NCBI GenBank assembly: GCA_001516025.1
Contig: LOEU01000005.1
Location: forward strand, 1 to 64,000
Origin: a bacterium BRH_c32
GTDB lineage: Bacteria > Bacteroidota > Ignavibacteria > Ignavibacteriales > Melioribacteraceae
Direction: 5' to 3'
Length of the DNA: 64,000 bases
The first letter of the stretch is position 1. Every line of letters starts with the position of its first letter. The position numbers and the translations under genes were made by a program. The notes beneath the pieces were generated by a model. The model saw only the letters and a list, made by a program, of their open reading frames with translations. It was not told where the DNA came from and searched no databases. Positions 38,338-46,576 of this stretch are shown here, piece by piece.

Positions 38338-38925
38338 TTGAGAGTAATTCTAGGAATCGGAAATCCCGGTTCCAAATATGAATTGACACGGCATAATGCC
38401 GGGTTTATGGCACTTGATTATTTTGCCATTAAACATCGCCTCAAGTTTAAGCCTTCAAAGAAAGATTACTATAAAGCCGGTGGTGCTATTGGTGCCACCG
38501 ACTTTTTTTTAGTAAAACCCACCACGTATGTAAATTTAAGCGGTGTCGCTGCCAACGATATTGTAAATGAATTTAATATCAAGCCTGAAGATCTTCTTAT
38601 TGTCGCTGATGATATAAATTTAGAAGAAGGAAGAATAAGGATTAAAAAAGGCGGTTCTGACGGCGGGCATAATGGTCTAAAATCTATTATCTATCATCTT
38701 CAAACAAATAATTTCCCTCGCTTACGAATAGGTATTGGTAACGATTTTGATAGAGGTGAAATGGCTGATTACGTCCTAGATAAATTTGATGAAACTACTC
38801 TAGCCCAAATAAAACCAAGTTTTGATCTCTGCAATGATTTGATTCTACAATTTATAATCGGCGGTATTAAATCAATGAGCGATCATTTTAGTAAAATATC
38901 AAAAGAGATTAAGGAAAATGATTGA
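38338..38925 (+). CDS. pth: Peptidyl-tRNA hydrolase
   Basis: The 195-residue protein has GIGNPGSKYELTRHNAGFMAL (residues 6-26; His near 20 is catalytic), KPTTYVNLSGVA (Asn contact), VADDINLEEGRIRIKKGGSDGGHNGLKSI (catalytic Asp region, tRNA-binding) and FPRLRIGIG. It recycles peptidyl-tRNA released from stalled ribosomes. It begins with TTG 8 bp after rplY. Length is normal. Confidence 0.95.
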   Translation: MRVILGIGNPGSKYELTRHNAGFMALDYFAIKHRLKFKPSKKDYYKAGGAIGATDFFLVKPTTYVNLSGVAANDIVNEFNIKPEDLLIVADDINLEEGRIRIKKGGSDGGHNGLKSIIYHLQTNNFPRLRIGIGNDFDRGEMADYVLDKFDETTLAQIKPSFDLCNDLILQFIIGGIKSMSDHFSKISKEIKEND

Positions 38926-38970
38926 AATCTCTAAATATATTAAATTGGTATAATTCAAAGAAATTAATGA

Positions 38971-39087
38971 GTGCGATAGCTTTAGTTATTGCGCCATAGA
39001 TAAAATAAAGCTATTTTAAGGGTCTATTTTTTTATAAACCCTGCTTTTACCAAAAAATTGAGTAAGAGCCTAACGTCCAAAGGGAGG
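38971..39087 (+). promoter_or_regulatory. Structured 5' leader of the rpsF operon
   Basis: The 169-bp gap before rpsF can fold. GTGCGATA (38971-38978) pairs with TATTGCGC (38987-38994). ATAGCTTTA (38976-38984) is exactly complementary to TAAAGCTAT (39006-39014), giving a pseudoknot or a competing helix. AGGGT (39019-39023) pairs with ACCCT (39038-39042). CCT (39069-39071) and TCC (39076-39078) can pair with the Shine-Dalgarno GGGAGG (39082-39087). S6:S18-binding leader RNAs are known before rpsF in many phyla; I cannot confirm their conserved core here. Confidence 0.5.
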
Positions 39088-39094
39088 TCGAAAA

Positions 39095-39538
39095 GTGAAA
39101 CAACAGCAGTATGAAAGTGTTGTATTAATTAATGCCGCACTAGAAGATGAGCAAATCGATGCCATCATCAATCGAATTAAAGAATCTATTACAACCCATG
39201 GTGGTGAACTTATTGAAGTTGACAAATGGGGACGTAAAAGATTAGCATACCCGGTACAAAAATCTAAAACAGGTTATTATGTAATTTTGAGATTTGAATC
39301 TGATACTTCATTAATTGCAATTTATGAAAGAGGTTTACGCCTTGATGAAACTGTTATTAGATACCTAACCATTGCTTTAGATAAAAAAGCAATAGAAGCA
39401 ATTGCTAAGCAGAAATTAAAAGTAGCTAATGAATTAGCTCAAGCTGAAGCAGATGCTGTGGCAGAAGTAGAAGCAGCTGCTTCCCAAGAAACAGCTACAG
39501 AAGAATCTGCAGCAGTGGATGAACCAAAAGAAAGTTAA
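39095..39538 (+). CDS. rpsF: 30S ribosomal protein S6
   Basis: The 147-residue protein has the S6 ferredoxin-like fold (about 1-97): YESVVLINAAL, VDKWGRKRLAYPVQKSKTGYYVIL, and a conserved LRLDETVIRYLTI strand. A 40-residue Ala/Glu-rich acidic tail, longer than in E. coli, follows. S6 binds S18 on the 16S rRNA. It starts with GTG 7 nt after the strong site GGGAGG. It begins the conserved rpsF-ssb-rpsR-rplI operon. Confidence 0.95.
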   Translation: MKQQQYESVVLINAALEDEQIDAIINRIKESITTHGGELIEVDKWGRKRLAYPVQKSKTGYYVILRFESDTSLIAIYERGLRLDETVIRYLTIALDKKAIEAIAKQKLKVANELAQAEADAVAEVEAAASQETATEESAAVDEPKES

Positions 39539-39571
39539 GATAAATATTTTATAGCTATAATGGAGGTTACG

Positions 39572-40039
39572 ATGGCCGAATTGAAGATGCCAGAACTTAA
39601 TAGTGTGATAGTTGCAGGTAATTTAACTAAAGACCCGGTATTCAGAACTACATCAAATAATACACCAGTTGTTAATTTTCACGTTGCTGCTAATAGAAGA
39701 TATAAAGATAGCAGTAACCAATGGCAGGAAGATGTTTGTTACGTAGGTGTTGTTGCTTGGAATAAATTAGCTGATAGCTGCAAGGATCGACTAAGAAAAG
39801 GAAGCGCAGTTTTAGTAGATGGTGAACTTCAAAGCAGAACTTTCAAAACAGAAGACGGCAAAAATAGAACCATAGTTGAAATTAAAGCAAAAAGGATACA
39901 ATTTTTAAATAAATTCAGCAAGTCAAACAATGGATCGGACGACACATCCTTTAGCGAGGATGACGATACCGATTATGAAGATAATTCATTCGATAAATTT
40001 CTTACCGATGAAGAATCTGACTTAATGAAGAATAATTAG
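39572..40039 (+). CDS. ssb: Single-stranded DNA-binding protein
   Basis: The protein of 155 residues has an OB fold (about 8-112: [42 protein letters not shown]) and an acidic tail rich in Asp and Glu. An earlier in-frame ATG at 39560 is unlikely as a start, because the GGAGG at 39562-39566 lies inside that extension, 5 nt before the ATG at 39572. The C-terminus ends DLMKNN rather than the DDDIPF-type tip, so tip-mediated partner binding may differ (inference). Confidence 0.93.
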   Translation: MAELKMPELNSVIVAGNLTKDPVFRTTSNNTPVVNFHVAANRRYKDSSNQWQEDVCYVGVVAWNKLADSCKDRLRKGSAVLVDGELQSRTFKTEDGKNRTIVEIKAKRIQFLNKFSKSNNGSDDTSFSEDDDTDYEDNSFDKFLTDEESDLMKNN

Positions 40040-40050
40040 TTGGAGTTAGA

Positions 40051-40272
40051 ATGAAAAACGTTAAAAACGTAAAAAAAGTAAAAAGGTCCGTTGACGGATA
40101 CATTGATTACAAAGATTCAAAACAGTTACAGAAATTTTTAACCGACCAAGGGAAGATAATTCCAAGAAGAATTACAGGTCTTACTGCTAAACAACATAGA
40201 GAACTTGTTCAGGCAATAAAGAGAGCAAGGCATTTAGCGATTTTACCATTTGTTTCCGAAGCGGTGAAGTAG
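40051..40272 (+). CDS. rpsR: 30S ribosomal protein S18
   Basis: The 73-residue basic protein has the S18 core [19 protein letters not shown] then [29 protein letters not shown]. The Cys-containing N-terminal motif of some S18 proteins is absent, a common zinc-free form. It pairs with S6 in the small subunit and lies between ssb and rplI. Confidence 0.96.
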   Translation: MKNVKNVKKVKRSVDGYIDYKDSKQLQKFLTDQGKIIPRRITGLTAKQHRELVQAIKRARHLAILPFVSEAVK

Positions 40273-40281
40273 GAGGATATG

Positions 40282-40728
40282 ATGAAAGTAATATTACGTA
40301 AAAATTATGAACAACTTGGTAAAGTTGGCGAAGTTGTAGAAGTGAAGAATGGTTTCGCAAGAAACTTCCTTCTCCCACGTCAAATAGCTTATCAGGCTAC
40401 AAAAGGAAACATACTTGCTCTTCAAGAAGAGAAAAAACTCTTTGAGAAAAAAGAAGCAAAGGAATTAGATGCTGCAAAAGCATTAGCTACTGAACTTGAA
40501 AAAGTTTCTATCTCTATTGCCGTTAAAGTTGGTGAAGAAGATAAGATTTTCGGTTCCGTTACAAGCCAAATGATTGCTGATGCCATTAGCGAAAAAGGTT
40601 TTGAAATCGATAAAAGAAAGATCGAAATTACAGAACAAATTAAAGCTCTTGGTATTTACAGTGTTCAAATTAAATTGCACTCAAACGTAAATGCAGTAGT
40701 AAAAACTTGGGTTGTAAGAGAAGAGTAG
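40282..40728 (+). CDS. rplI: 50S ribosomal protein L9
   Basis: The protein of 148 residues has the L9 N-terminal domain (MKVILRKNYEQLGKVGEVVEV, then NGFARNFLLPRQIA) joined by the long central helix (about 40-75) to the C-terminal domain. Two ATGs are adjacent; the second, at 40282, lies 5 nt after AGGAGG and is preferred over 40279. It is the last gene of the rpsF operon, followed by a terminator. Confidence 0.95.
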   Translation: MKVILRKNYEQLGKVGEVVEVKNGFARNFLLPRQIAYQATKGNILALQEEKKLFEKKEAKELDAAKALATELEKVSISIAVKVGEEDKIFGSVTSQMIADAISEKGFEIDKRKIEITEQIKALGIYSVQIKLHSNVNAVVKTWVVREE

Positions 40729-40744
40729 TTTTAGAGCTAACTCT

Positions 40745-40773
40745 AAAAAAGCCGGTCAATACCGGCTTTTTTT
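40745..40773 (+). terminator. Terminator of the rpsF-rplI operon
   Basis: AAAAAAGCCGGT (40745-40756) and ACCGGCTTTTTT (40761-40772) form a 12-bp stem with CAAT loop and T-run. Confidence 0.93.
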
Positions 40774-40780
40774 ATGGTCA

Positions 40781-40807
40781 TTAAATGCTTAGCAAATCAG
40801 CATTTAA
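40781..40807. promoter_or_regulatory. Perfect inverted repeat directly upstream of the secD promoter
   Basis: TTAAATGCT (40781-40789) and AGCATTTAA (40799-40807) are perfect inverted 9-bp copies with a 9-nt spacer. The repeat ends one base before the -35 hexamer of secD. The position suits an activator or repressor site. It could also form a weak RNA hairpin for readthrough transcripts from rplI. Confidence 0.5.
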
Positions 40808-40808
40808 A

Positions 40809-40837
40809 TTGACTTTTTTAACGTATCAGTCTATATT
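40809..40837 (+). promoter_or_regulatory. secD-secF promoter
   Basis: TTGACT (40809-40814) and TATATT (40832-40837) are 17 nt apart, about 50 bp before secD. Confidence 0.78.
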
Positions 40838-40887
40838 TAGAGTCTTAATTAATTTTGAATTTTTTATAACCATTAGCAGAATGAGTG

Positions 40888-42789
40888 ATGAAAGAAATAC
40901 GTCTTAGATTAATCATTATCGTAAGTGCTGTTGCTTTGTCTTTATACCTACTATACCCTACATTCCAGGATTATTTAAATGGCAAGGAAGTCAACACACA
41001 ACTCGAAGTTGTAAGTCAACAAATTAAAAAATCCAATCCAAACATTACTGATCTTGAACTAAAAGAAATTATTACAGTAAAAAAAGATAGTATCCTTTCT
41101 AGCAATCCGGATTATAAATCCGCACGCGAGAAAAGAATTAAATTAGGTTTGGACTTACAGGGCGGAATGTACCTTGTTATGGAAGTAAACACGGCAAAGT
41201 TATTAGAAAAATTAGCTAAAGCCCCCGATCCGCAATTCAGAGCATTGCTAGCTGAAGCAGAGAATGAAAGTAAAATCTCTGATGAAGATGTTGTTTCAAT
41301 ACTCGCCAATAAATTGCAAGCCAAGGGTGTAAGTCTTAGCAGATATTTTGGAACAATTCGCGAGAAAGATGTTGATATAATTGGTAAACTTCAACAGCAG
41401 GAAAAAGATGCAGTAACCCGTGCTATCGAAGTTATATCAAATCGCGTTAATCAATACGGAGTTTCTGAGCCAACAATTCAACAGCAAGGTTCTCGCAGAA
41501 TAATCGTCGAACTTCCGGGTATCGCTCGTGAAGAAGAAGCTAAAAGATTATTACAAGGAAGAGCTTTGCTCGAGTTTAAATTGGTCAAAGAAGCAAGTTT
41601 TGCATTCCCTATTTATCAGAGAATCAATGATGTTCTTGCAAGCGGCGGCAGTCTTGATAGCTTAGCAACTGATTCATTAGCTGCAAATAGAGATACATCT
41701 AATGCAAACTTAAGTGAAGCAGAATTTAGCAAGAAGAATCCATTCTTTGCAATAGCTCAACCGATGGATCCACAAGGCCGAATTGCTGATCTCGTTGTTG
41801 AAGAAGGTAATAAAGGGAAATTAAGTGCATTTTTAGAAAGACCTGAAATACAGTCAATCCTTCCTGATAATGCAGAATTAGTATATGATGCTAAACCTGA
41901 TATTACACCCGAAGGTAAATCATATTTTAAGCTATACATGTTAAACAAGAATCCTGAATTAACCGGTGGTGTAGTTGTTGATGCACAGGCAAATATTGAT
42001 CCATCCACATCTGCCCCAATTGTTACGATGCAGATGAATACAGAAGGTGCAAGAGAATGGGCTAGAATCACAGGTTCTAATATCGATAAGAGATGTGCAA
42101 TTGTTCTTGATGGAGTAGTTTATTCAGCACCGGTAATTCAGAATAAAATTCCTTCCGGTAATTCACAGATTTCAGGCAGCGGGACTTTAGAAGAAGCAAA
42201 ACTATTAGAGATTGTTCTAAAAGCCGGTGCTCTTCCTGCTCCAATTGAAATTATGGAAGAAAGAACTGTTGGACCATCTTTAGGTCAAGATTCTATTAGT
42301 GGCGGTCTTAATTCAGGTTTATTAGGTTTTGCTTTAGTTGCCTTTTTTATGATGTTTTATTATAAAGCAGCCGGTAATATTTCGGTACTTGGCTTAACCA
42401 CTACAATACTTGTTACAATTGGTGTTTTAGCGGGATTCCATGCTACTCTTACACTCCCCGGCATTGCAGGTATAGTTTTAACCATAGGTATGGCGGTTGA
42501 TGCGAACGTAATTATTTATGAAAGAATTAGAGAAGAATTAGCTACCGGGAAAACTATGAAAGCCGCCATTCAATCGGGCTATTCAATGTCTTTCTCAGCT
42601 ATTTTTGATTCAAATATTACAACATTCTTTACTGGTATTATTCTTTATCAATTTGGCAGTGGACCGATTCAAGGTTTCGCATTGACTCTAATGATTGGTA
42701 TAGTAGCCAGTTTATTCGGTGCCTTAGTTGTATCAAGAGTTATTTTTGACTACTTCGCTTCAAAAGGTGCTAAAATTAATGTCGGTTAA
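40888..42789 (+). CDS. secD: Protein translocase subunit SecD
   Basis: The 633-residue protein has an N-terminal membrane helix (about 7-24), the large periplasmic P1 head (to about residue 455) with LGLDLQGGMYLVMEV and VVYSAPVIQNKI, and five C-terminal membrane segments with the family motif GIVLTIGMAVDANVIIYERIREE. SecD and SecF use the proton gradient to pull secreted proteins through SecYEG. A GTG one codon upstream also opens the frame; the ATG at 40888 is preferred. It lies 24 bp before secF. Confidence 0.95.
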   Translation: MKEIRLRLIIIVSAVALSLYLLYPTFQDYLNGKEVNTQLEVVSQQIKKSNPNITDLELKEIITVKKDSILSSNPDYKSAREKRIKLGLDLQGGMYLVMEVNTAKLLEKLAKAPDPQFRALLAEAENESKISDEDVVSILANKLQAKGVSLSRYFGTIREKDVDIIGKLQQQEKDAVTRAIEVISNRVNQYGVSEPTIQQQGSRRIIVELPGIAREEEAKRLLQGRALLEFKLVKEASFAFPIYQRINDVLASGGSLDSLATDSLAANRDTSNANLSEAEFSKKNPFFAIAQPMDPQGRIADLVVEEGNKGKLSAFLERPEIQSILPDNAELVYDAKPDITPEGKSYFKLYMLNKNPELTGGVVVDAQANIDPSTSAPIVTMQMNTEGAREWARITGSNIDKRCAIVLDGVVYSAPVIQNKIPSGNSQISGSGTLEEAKLLEIVLKAGALPAPIEIMEERTVGPSLGQDSISGGLNSGLLGFALVAFFMMFYYKAAGNISVLGLTTTILVTIGVLAGFHATLTLPGIAGIVLTIGMAVDANVIIYERIREELATGKTMKAAIQSGYSMSFSAIFDSNITTFFTGIILYQFGSGPIQGFALTLMIGIVASLFGALVVSRVIFDYFASKGAKINVG

Positions 42790-42813
42790 TTTAGTTTAGG
42801 AGAATTGAAATAA

Positions 42814-43953
42814 ATGAGAGTTTTTGAAAATCTTAATGTCGATTTTATGGGGAAAAGGAAACTTTTCTACTATGTATCCGGTTTATTAATCATTTTGAGC
42901 TTAATCGGAATTTTTGTTAGAGGAATGCAATATGGTATTGATTTTAAAGGAGGTTCAGAAATCGGTATCCAATTTACAAAATCAATTGAAATTGCCGATG
43001 TAAGAAATCAAGTTGATAAAATTGGTCTTGGAAACGTTGAAGTAAAAACTTTTGGGGGATCTACCGGTGTTTTAATCAGAACTGATGCTCAAGAAATACC
43101 TTCGAGAGAAATTCCAAAAGTATTTGATAGGATTAATACCATTATTAGCAATACATATCCAGGTGTAACGGGCACTATTATAGATTCATCAAATAATAGC
43201 ATTACATTTGAATTCCCTGATTCTTCTATTGCAGAGGTAATGAATAATAAGTTATATCAAGCTGGATTTCAAACTGCAAAAGTATCTGAAGAACCATCGA
43301 ATAAGGGTGTTGTAGTTCGTATAGGTATTGCTGATTGGATTAAAGAGAATCTTACATCTCACTATACCGATAATCCATTTACCGTATTGAAGGAAGAAAA
43401 AGTAGGACCTAAGATTGGTGAAGAATTAAAGACAGACGCTTTAATTGCTGTATTCCTTTCTTTAGTAGTAATCTTAATTTACCTTGGATTCCGTTTCAAA
43501 TTTGCTTTTGCAATTGGTGCCGTAGCAGCTCTCTTCCATGACGTATTTATTACTCTTGGTATTTTCGCTGCTCTTTATGGTGTTATCCCGGGGCTTAATC
43601 TTGAAATTTCTATTAGTATAGTTGCAGCGTTCTTAACTCTTACAGGATATTCGATAAATGATACAGTTATTGTATTTGACCGAGTAAGAGAAGATGTTAA
43701 AATTCATAAATCACTTCCCCTCGAAGTTAATATGAATAGGGCAATTAATAAAACAATGAGCCGTACTATTATTACAGGACTTACTACCTTTATAGTAGTT
43801 ATAATTTTAATGTTTATTGGCGGTGAGGTACTTAGAGGATTTGCATTCGCGCTATTTATCGGTATTATTATCGGTACATATTCCTCAATCTTCGTTGCAA
43901 GTGCATTTGTTTTAGAATATGATAATAGAACTAAAGGCAAAATCGAATTTTAA
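42814..43953 (+). CDS. secF: Protein translocase subunit SecF
   Basis: The 379-residue protein has membrane segment 1 (about 18-36), the 'YGIDFKGGSEIGIQF' motif, a periplasmic domain, and five more segments with SLVVILIYLGFRFKFAFAIGAVAALFHDV and TGYSINDTVIVFDRVRED (split across segments 4 and 5). It works with SecD. The periplasmic domain has an extra ~60 residues compared with E. coli SecF. A bidirectional terminator follows. Confidence 0.95.
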   Translation: MRVFENLNVDFMGKRKLFYYVSGLLIILSLIGIFVRGMQYGIDFKGGSEIGIQFTKSIEIADVRNQVDKIGLGNVEVKTFGGSTGVLIRTDAQEIPSREIPKVFDRINTIISNTYPGVTGTIIDSSNNSITFEFPDSSIAEVMNNKLYQAGFQTAKVSEEPSNKGVVVRIGIADWIKENLTSHYTDNPFTVLKEEKVGPKIGEELKTDALIAVFLSLVVILIYLGFRFKFAFAIGAVAALFHDVFITLGIFAALYGVIPGLNLEISISIVAAFLTLTGYSINDTVIVFDRVREDVKIHKSLPLEVNMNRAINKTMSRTIITGLTTFIVVIILMFIGGEVLRGFAFALFIGIIIGTYSSIFVASAFVLEYDNRTKGKIEF

Positions 43954-43971
43954 TCTAATTGAAAATACATT

Positions 43972-44003
43972 AAAAAGCCGGCATTAAATGCCGGCTTTTT
44001 TTT
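43972..44003. terminator. Bidirectional terminator between secF and the phosphatase operon
   Basis: AAAAAGCCGGCATT (43972-43985) and AATGCCGGCTTTTT (43987-44000) form a perfect stem with A-run and T-run at either side, serving the convergent secDF and SpoIIE-phosphatase transcripts. Confidence 0.93.
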
Positions 44004-44020
44004 ATCCTGTTGGAATGAAA

Positions 44021-46576
44021 CTATTTATTATACTTTATTATCATACAGGTAATATCATCAAATTGAGCTTCATCTCCTTTAAAAACTTCTAAATCCTTTA
44101 TCAAATTTTCTAAAGTTGTCTTTGCGTTATTATGGTAATTATTTAATAAAACTTTTTCCATTCTCTCATCGCCATAGAACCGGTCATTTGAATTTTTGTT
44201 TTCCGTAACCCCATCAGAGAATAAAAATATAGTATCATCATTTATTAGGTCGAATGTAATCATTTCTATTGTATTATTAAATAACTCACCTTTCTCTAAA
44301 CCAATACCAAGGCCTTGCGGCTGATATTTCAAAATCTCTCTATCTCGAACAATAATTATTGGTGTATGTCCTGCTCTTACGGCAGTAACTTTCTCTTCAT
44401 CTGTATCAATCAATAGAAGAGTTAAAGTAATAAACCAATTCTTATCAATTTCAGCGTAAATTCGTTTATTAATTTCAGAGATTATATTCTTAAGTGAATC
44501 CTCTTTATCGCAAAACAATTTAATCATAGTCTGAAGTTTTGACATATAAAAAGAAGCAGGAAGACCCTTGCCGGAGACGTCTCCAATAACTGCATACATC
44601 TTGGTATCGGATATTCTAATAAAATCGAAGTAATCCCCTCCTATGTGCATTGCAGGAATCATTTTCCCTGCAATATCAAGTCCATTTATCTTAGGAAGTA
44701 CCTTAGGAAGTAAACTTTCCTGAATCTTTGCAGCAGTTTCAATTTCTTTTTCCATCTTTATTTTTTCAGCTTCTGAATGATAAAGACGAGCATTTTCAAT
44801 AGCTATGGCAGTATGATTAGCCGCTACCAATAATAAATCTAAATCTTTATTTGCGAATTGTGCCCCCGAATGTGTTAATCCAAGAAATAGCAAGCCATTA
44901 ATTTCCCCTTTAACTAAAAGCGGTATTACAGTAAAAATTTCTTCTTTAATTAATTTTTCTGCTTCATTCACGAATACTAAATCGAAATCTATACTTTCAA
45001 TAACAGGTCGCTTTATATTCTCTTTGAGATGGTCAATAAATTTTTCCAAATTTTTCTGTCTGTTAAAAATCTCAAAATTCTTATTTACAAATCCCTCTTC
45101 CCTAATCAATTCAAAACTACTATTATTTCTTTTTACAGCAATTCCGAAGTGTTTTAATTTAAGAGCATTTACAAATATCTCTTCCGTTTTATTTAATATA
45201 TTATTTAATCCGACAATGCTTGAAACATCAGAGCTAAATTGAACAAGCTTATTTCTAAATTCATACTGTTCTGGATAAAACTTAGATGTGATATAATCTT
45301 GAAATTTATCTTTTGTCGATTGAAAAACAATCGCTAAAAATATGAATACGGATCCGGCTATTATCCCTTGGTATTCAGAACTTACAACACTGCTAACTGT
45401 CTGTCCAAGCAGGTATATTACCAAGAAATAGGTGGCCGCTAACGAGATGGTAGCTAAGCCATACATCATCGTATTTTTTACAACATCACTAATATCCATT
45501 AATGAATATTTAAAGATCGAATAGCCAAAAGAAATTGGGAGAAATGCCAATAATATAATTGGCATCATATATTCAGGATTATTGAAGATTAAACCGATAA
45601 TAGCATTAGCAATAGTATATGTATAAATTAATGCGATAAGTCCGATTGTGTATGAAACCAAAATAATAAATATTGCGTTTCTCTCACGTTTATCACTGAG
45701 GTGAGAATAATTAATTATTAGAAGCGTCAATCCGATGCCAAAAGAAGTAATAATTAAATTGAGATGAAATAAGCTCACAAAATGATTGTACTTTTGTTGT
45801 CCACTAACTGCAAAAAATATTCTAAGACAAATCGATAACAATGCAATTACAATTGGGGTATATTTAATTAATCGGATAAACCATGATTTTTCTGAATACT
45901 TAAATTTTCTTGGAAAAATAGAAAAAAATTGTAATATATAAAATGGCAAGAATGATGCGCCAATTGTCCATAATACCATAGCAGCTATTGCTACAAAGAT
46001 GCTTTGGTATATTATAGAATTAGTAAAAGATTCTCTGAAAAAGAGCGTTGCCATAGAATAGAGAACAATATTAGCCCCGATCATAAAAAAACTTTGTTGC
46101 GTTTTCCCTTCGGGCTTCGCCATCAGAACAAAAAATCCGACTAAAATCCAAATGGTTCCAAGAAGAGTAAAAGAAAGCCCGGGAAAATCTATAAATTTCT
46201 TTACTTGAACCTTTCCTTCATATACTTGACCATACCTCGAAAATTCGTAAGTGGCATAGTCTCCTTTTTGGACACTGTCAAGGATTTGGCTCGCTTTAAC
46301 TAAATTATTAACCTTTACACCATCAATAGAAAGTAATATATCCCCATCTCTTACACCGGCATTCCATGCCACACCCTCAAATTTTACTTGATCGAATTGA
46401 ATGAATGTTTTACCTTCGTCATTTACTTTTAATACCCAAAGGCATTCATCATTCGATTGTGCAGTAACAAAAAATATTGAATAATAATTGACTGAAGAAA
46501 GAATCAATAGAATCAAAAAGGAGAAAATTATTACACCTTTTCTATTTGATTGCAATATTTGTTTAATTTTATTCAT
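44021..46576 (-). CDS. Membrane SpoIIE-type serine phosphatase with PDZ and GAF domains
   Basis: The 851-residue protein has one N-terminal membrane helix (about 17-35), a PDZ-like domain outside (58-130, AWNAGVRDGDILLSIDGVKV), about eight membrane segments (135-410), a GAF domain (about 440-610), a short coiled coil, and a PP2C/SpoIIE phosphatase domain (640-851). Metal-site motifs GGDYYDF and GDVSGKGLPAS are intact. Such RsbU-like enzymes dephosphorylate STAS antagonists. A periplasmic PDZ suggests sensing of envelope peptides, as in RseP or DegS (inference). It is the last gene of the seven-gene operon, directly abutting the next phosphatase. Confidence 0.85.
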   Translation of the reverse strand: MNKIKQILQSNRKGVIIFSFLILLILSSVNYYSIFFVTAQSNDECLWVLKVNDEGKTFIQFDQVKFEGVAWNAGVRDGDILLSIDGVKVNNLVKASQILDSVQKGDYATYEFSRYGQVYEGKVQVKKFIDFPGLSFTLLGTIWILVGFFVLMAKPEGKTQQSFFMIGANIVLYSMATLFFRESFTNSIIYQSIFVAIAAMVLWTIGASFLPFYILQFFSIFPRKFKYSEKSWFIRLIKYTPIVIALLSICLRIFFAVSGQQKYNHFVSLFHLNLIITSFGIGLTLLIINYSHLSDKRERNAIFIILVSYTIGLIALIYTYTIANAIIGLIFNNPEYMMPIILLAFLPISFGYSIFKYSLMDISDVVKNTMMYGLATISLAATYFLVIYLLGQTVSSVVSSEYQGIIAGSVFIFLAIVFQSTKDKFQDYITSKFYPEQYEFRNKLVQFSSDVSSIVGLNNILNKTEEIFVNALKLKHFGIAVKRNNSSFELIREEGFVNKNFEIFNRQKNLEKFIDHLKENIKRPVIESIDFDLVFVNEAEKLIKEEIFTVIPLLVKGEINGLLFLGLTHSGAQFANKDLDLLLVAANHTAIAIENARLYHSEAEKIKMEKEIETAAKIQESLLPKVLPKINGLDIAGKMIPAMHIGGDYFDFIRISDTKMYAVIGDVSGKGLPASFYMSKLQTMIKLFCDKEDSLKNIISEINKRIYAEIDKNWFITLTLLLIDTDEEKVTAVRAGHTPIIIVRDREILKYQPQGLGIGLEKGELFNNTIEMITFDLINDDTIFLFSDGVTENKNSNDRFYGDERMEKVLLNNYHNNAKTTLENLIKDLEVFKGDEAQFDDITCMIIKYNK

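Noticed and set aside
38922-38954. TTGAAA and TATAAT before the rpsF leader as a promoter
   Set aside because: The spacer is 21 nt, too long for this pairing; the -10-like TATAAT alone is not enough.
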